A DNA stretch of 5,918 nt, taken from assembly GCA_947254465.1 (NCBI GenBank), contig CAMYEU010000111.1:1-5918 (forward strand), written 5' to 3'. Position 1 is the stretch's first letter. Each line of letters starts with the position of its first letter. This document shows positions 4,760 through 5,918 of the stretch, one piece after another. The DNA is from an uncultured Gemella sp. (lineage in GTDB: Bacteria > Bacillota > Bacilli > Staphylococcales > Gemellaceae). Below the pieces are notes generated by a model. It worked only from the letters and a program-made list of their open reading frames with translations. It ran no database searches and was not told where the DNA came from. The translations under genes were made by a program, and so were the position numbers.

Positions 4760-5918
4760 TTATCTCGGGAAAAATATAGTCCCTTCTTTCTTAGTCTGAC
4801 CTTTAGTTATAGATTCCACTATAGTACTAGCTTTTTCTAATGCCACTATATCACCATTTAATTTTTCAATTAGTATCTTTCTTCCTTTATATGGACTATA
4901 AACACTAGCTTCTATATTCTCAACCCTTAAATAATAACGCTCATCTAAACAACTTTCCTTAAGCATATTTTTTATCTGAGCTAAATTTTCTTCATTATAA
5001 TCTACATACTCAAATAAATTTCTGTTTTGTAATCTTTTTGCTAAATCAGCAGCAATTTTATCTTCTTTATCTTGAATAAGAGAACAACAATATAATAGTG
5101 AATTTTCATCTAGTTTAAAATATTCGTCTACACTCACATCAGATTTCCCTAAAAATGGAATCAACACCTTCATATCTTCAAAATAATCTTTATCATCTTT
5201 AAAAATATCCTTCAATCTATTAAATAGTTGAATAAATACCGCCTCATAACTTCTAGCTACAGGATGATAATAAACCTGCCAGTACATTTGGTATCTTGCC
5301 ATAATATAGTCTTCTACACTATGAATACCAGTATATTTAACGACAATTACCTTTCTTCCCTCAGCAGTTTTTCTTACGCGCATTGTACGTAATATTCTTT
5401 CAAGGTCAAACTGTCCATAACTTGTCGCTGTAAAATAAGAATCACGTAATAAATAATCCATTCTATCGGCATCTAGTTGACCTGAAACAATCTGATTCAG
5501 TATATCATTTTCATGAGTATGTTGAATAATAGAGACTATATCTTGTGGCAATTTTTCTGAAACAGCTCTTAAAATAGAATTAAGCTCAGTATTTCCTAAT
5601 ATTATTTTTGCTGTATATTCCTCATGACTATGATTAGTAACATGCTCAAATGCATGAGAAAACGGTCCATGACCTACATCATGTAAAAGTCCCGCAAGCA
5701 TCACGCAAACTTTTTCATATTCTGTTAATTCAACACAAAGTGATTTAACCTCAGTAACCATTCTTCTAACTATTTCATAAACTCCCAGAGAATGAGAAAA
5801 TCTAGAATGTTCCGCAGTTGGATAAACTTGAAAATCTCCTCCTAATTGTCTTATACGGCGTAATCTTTGAAACTCCTTACTATCAAGACAATTCCAAATC
5901 ACTTCATAATGAATATGA
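4760..5918 (-). CDS. HD-domain phosphohydrolase, YwfO/SAMHD1-like, 5' end missing
   Basis: A cytoplasmic metal-dependent phosphohydrolase related to B. subtilis YwfO and to dNTP triphosphohydrolases such as SAMHD1 and E. faecalis EF1143. Counting from the GTG codon at 5902-5900, the fragment shows EFQRLRRIRQLG (10-21), EHSRFSHSLG (31-40, metal His37), the HD pair His74-Asp75 in GLLHDVGHGPFSH and the fourth ligand Asp144 in QLDADRMDYLLRD. A C-terminal regulatory and oligomerisation region follows to FFPR. The catalytic set is complete. The GTG is not the start: the frame stays open to the window edge, encoding HIHYE before VIWNCLDSKEFQRL, which matches the HxYIHV..xVIW beginning typical of the family. 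Probably some 20-30 residues, with promoter and ribosome site, lie beyond the edge. Likely role is control of dNTP pools; substrate is inferred from family only. Confidence 0.92.
   Translation of the reverse strand, partial: HIHYEVIWNCLDSKEFQRLRRIRQLGGDFQVYPTAEHSRFSHSLGVYEIVRRMVTEVKSLCVELTEYEKVCVMLAGLLHDVGHGPFSHAFEHVTNHSHEEYTAKIILGNTELNSILRAVSEKLPQDIVSIIQHTHENDILNQIVSGQLDADRMDYLLRDSYFTATSYGQFDLERILRTMRVRKTAEGRKVIVVKYTGIHSVEDYIMARYQMYWQVYYHPVARSYEAVFIQLFNRLKDIFKDDKDYFEDMKVLIPFLGKSDVSVDEYFKLDENSLLYCCSLIQDKEDKIAADLAKRLQNRNLFEYVDYNEENLAQIKNMLKESCLDERYYLRVENIEASVYSPYKGRKILIEKLNGDIVALEKASTIVESITKGQTKKEGTIFFPR

Overview
The window looks like the end of an assembled contig from a low-GC, Gram-positive member of the Bacilli. 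The base composition is strongly AT-rich, Shine-Dalgarno sites are strong (AGGAGG, AAGGAG), promoters are of the extended -10 type, and the gene set is Bacilli-like: ComFA/ComFC, a long-form HPF and a YwfO-type HD protein. A Gemella-like or Streptococcus/Staphylococcus-related organism would fit, but the genus is a guess.

Layout: positions 1-42 are not biological. They are a Nextera/Illumina i7 adapter (8-base index, then the transposase adapter ending in the 19-base mosaic end). Genomic DNA starts at 43, inside comFC. Next come comFC (35 codons of its 5' end) and comFA, both on the minus strand and nearly touching, as a late-competence DNA-uptake operon. A 291-base divergent intergenic region (1690-1980) separates them from hpf on the plus strand, which has a very good promoter and a leader with two hairpins. 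hpf ends at a strong terminator. A 309-base stretch (2527-2835) follows; it holds that terminator, a group of inverted repeats that could form a branched RNA, and a promoter for a plus-strand DJ-1/YajL-type gene. The DJ-1 gene converges on a minus-strand iron-containing alcohol dehydrogenase family gene across a shared terminator. That dehydrogenase has its own clear promoter at 4598-4626. Upstream of it, a 15-bp inverted repeat terminates the last gene, a minus-strand HD-domain phosphohydrolase (YwfO/SAMHD1-like) that runs off the right end without its true start.

Functionally these are mostly independent housekeeping units: DNA uptake (ComFA/ComFC), ribosome hibernation (HPF), carbonyl or oxidative-stress protection (DJ-1), carbonyl/hydroxy-acid redox (dehydrogenase) and nucleotide metabolism (HD protein). 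The one neighbourhood worth comparing with relatives is the comF-hpf junction. These genes are next to each other in several Bacilli, but here they are divergent. I see no mobile element, CRISPR array, tRNA, rRNA or defence system. I found no convincing undescribed system; the most open items are the hpf leader and the structured region before the DJ-1 gene.
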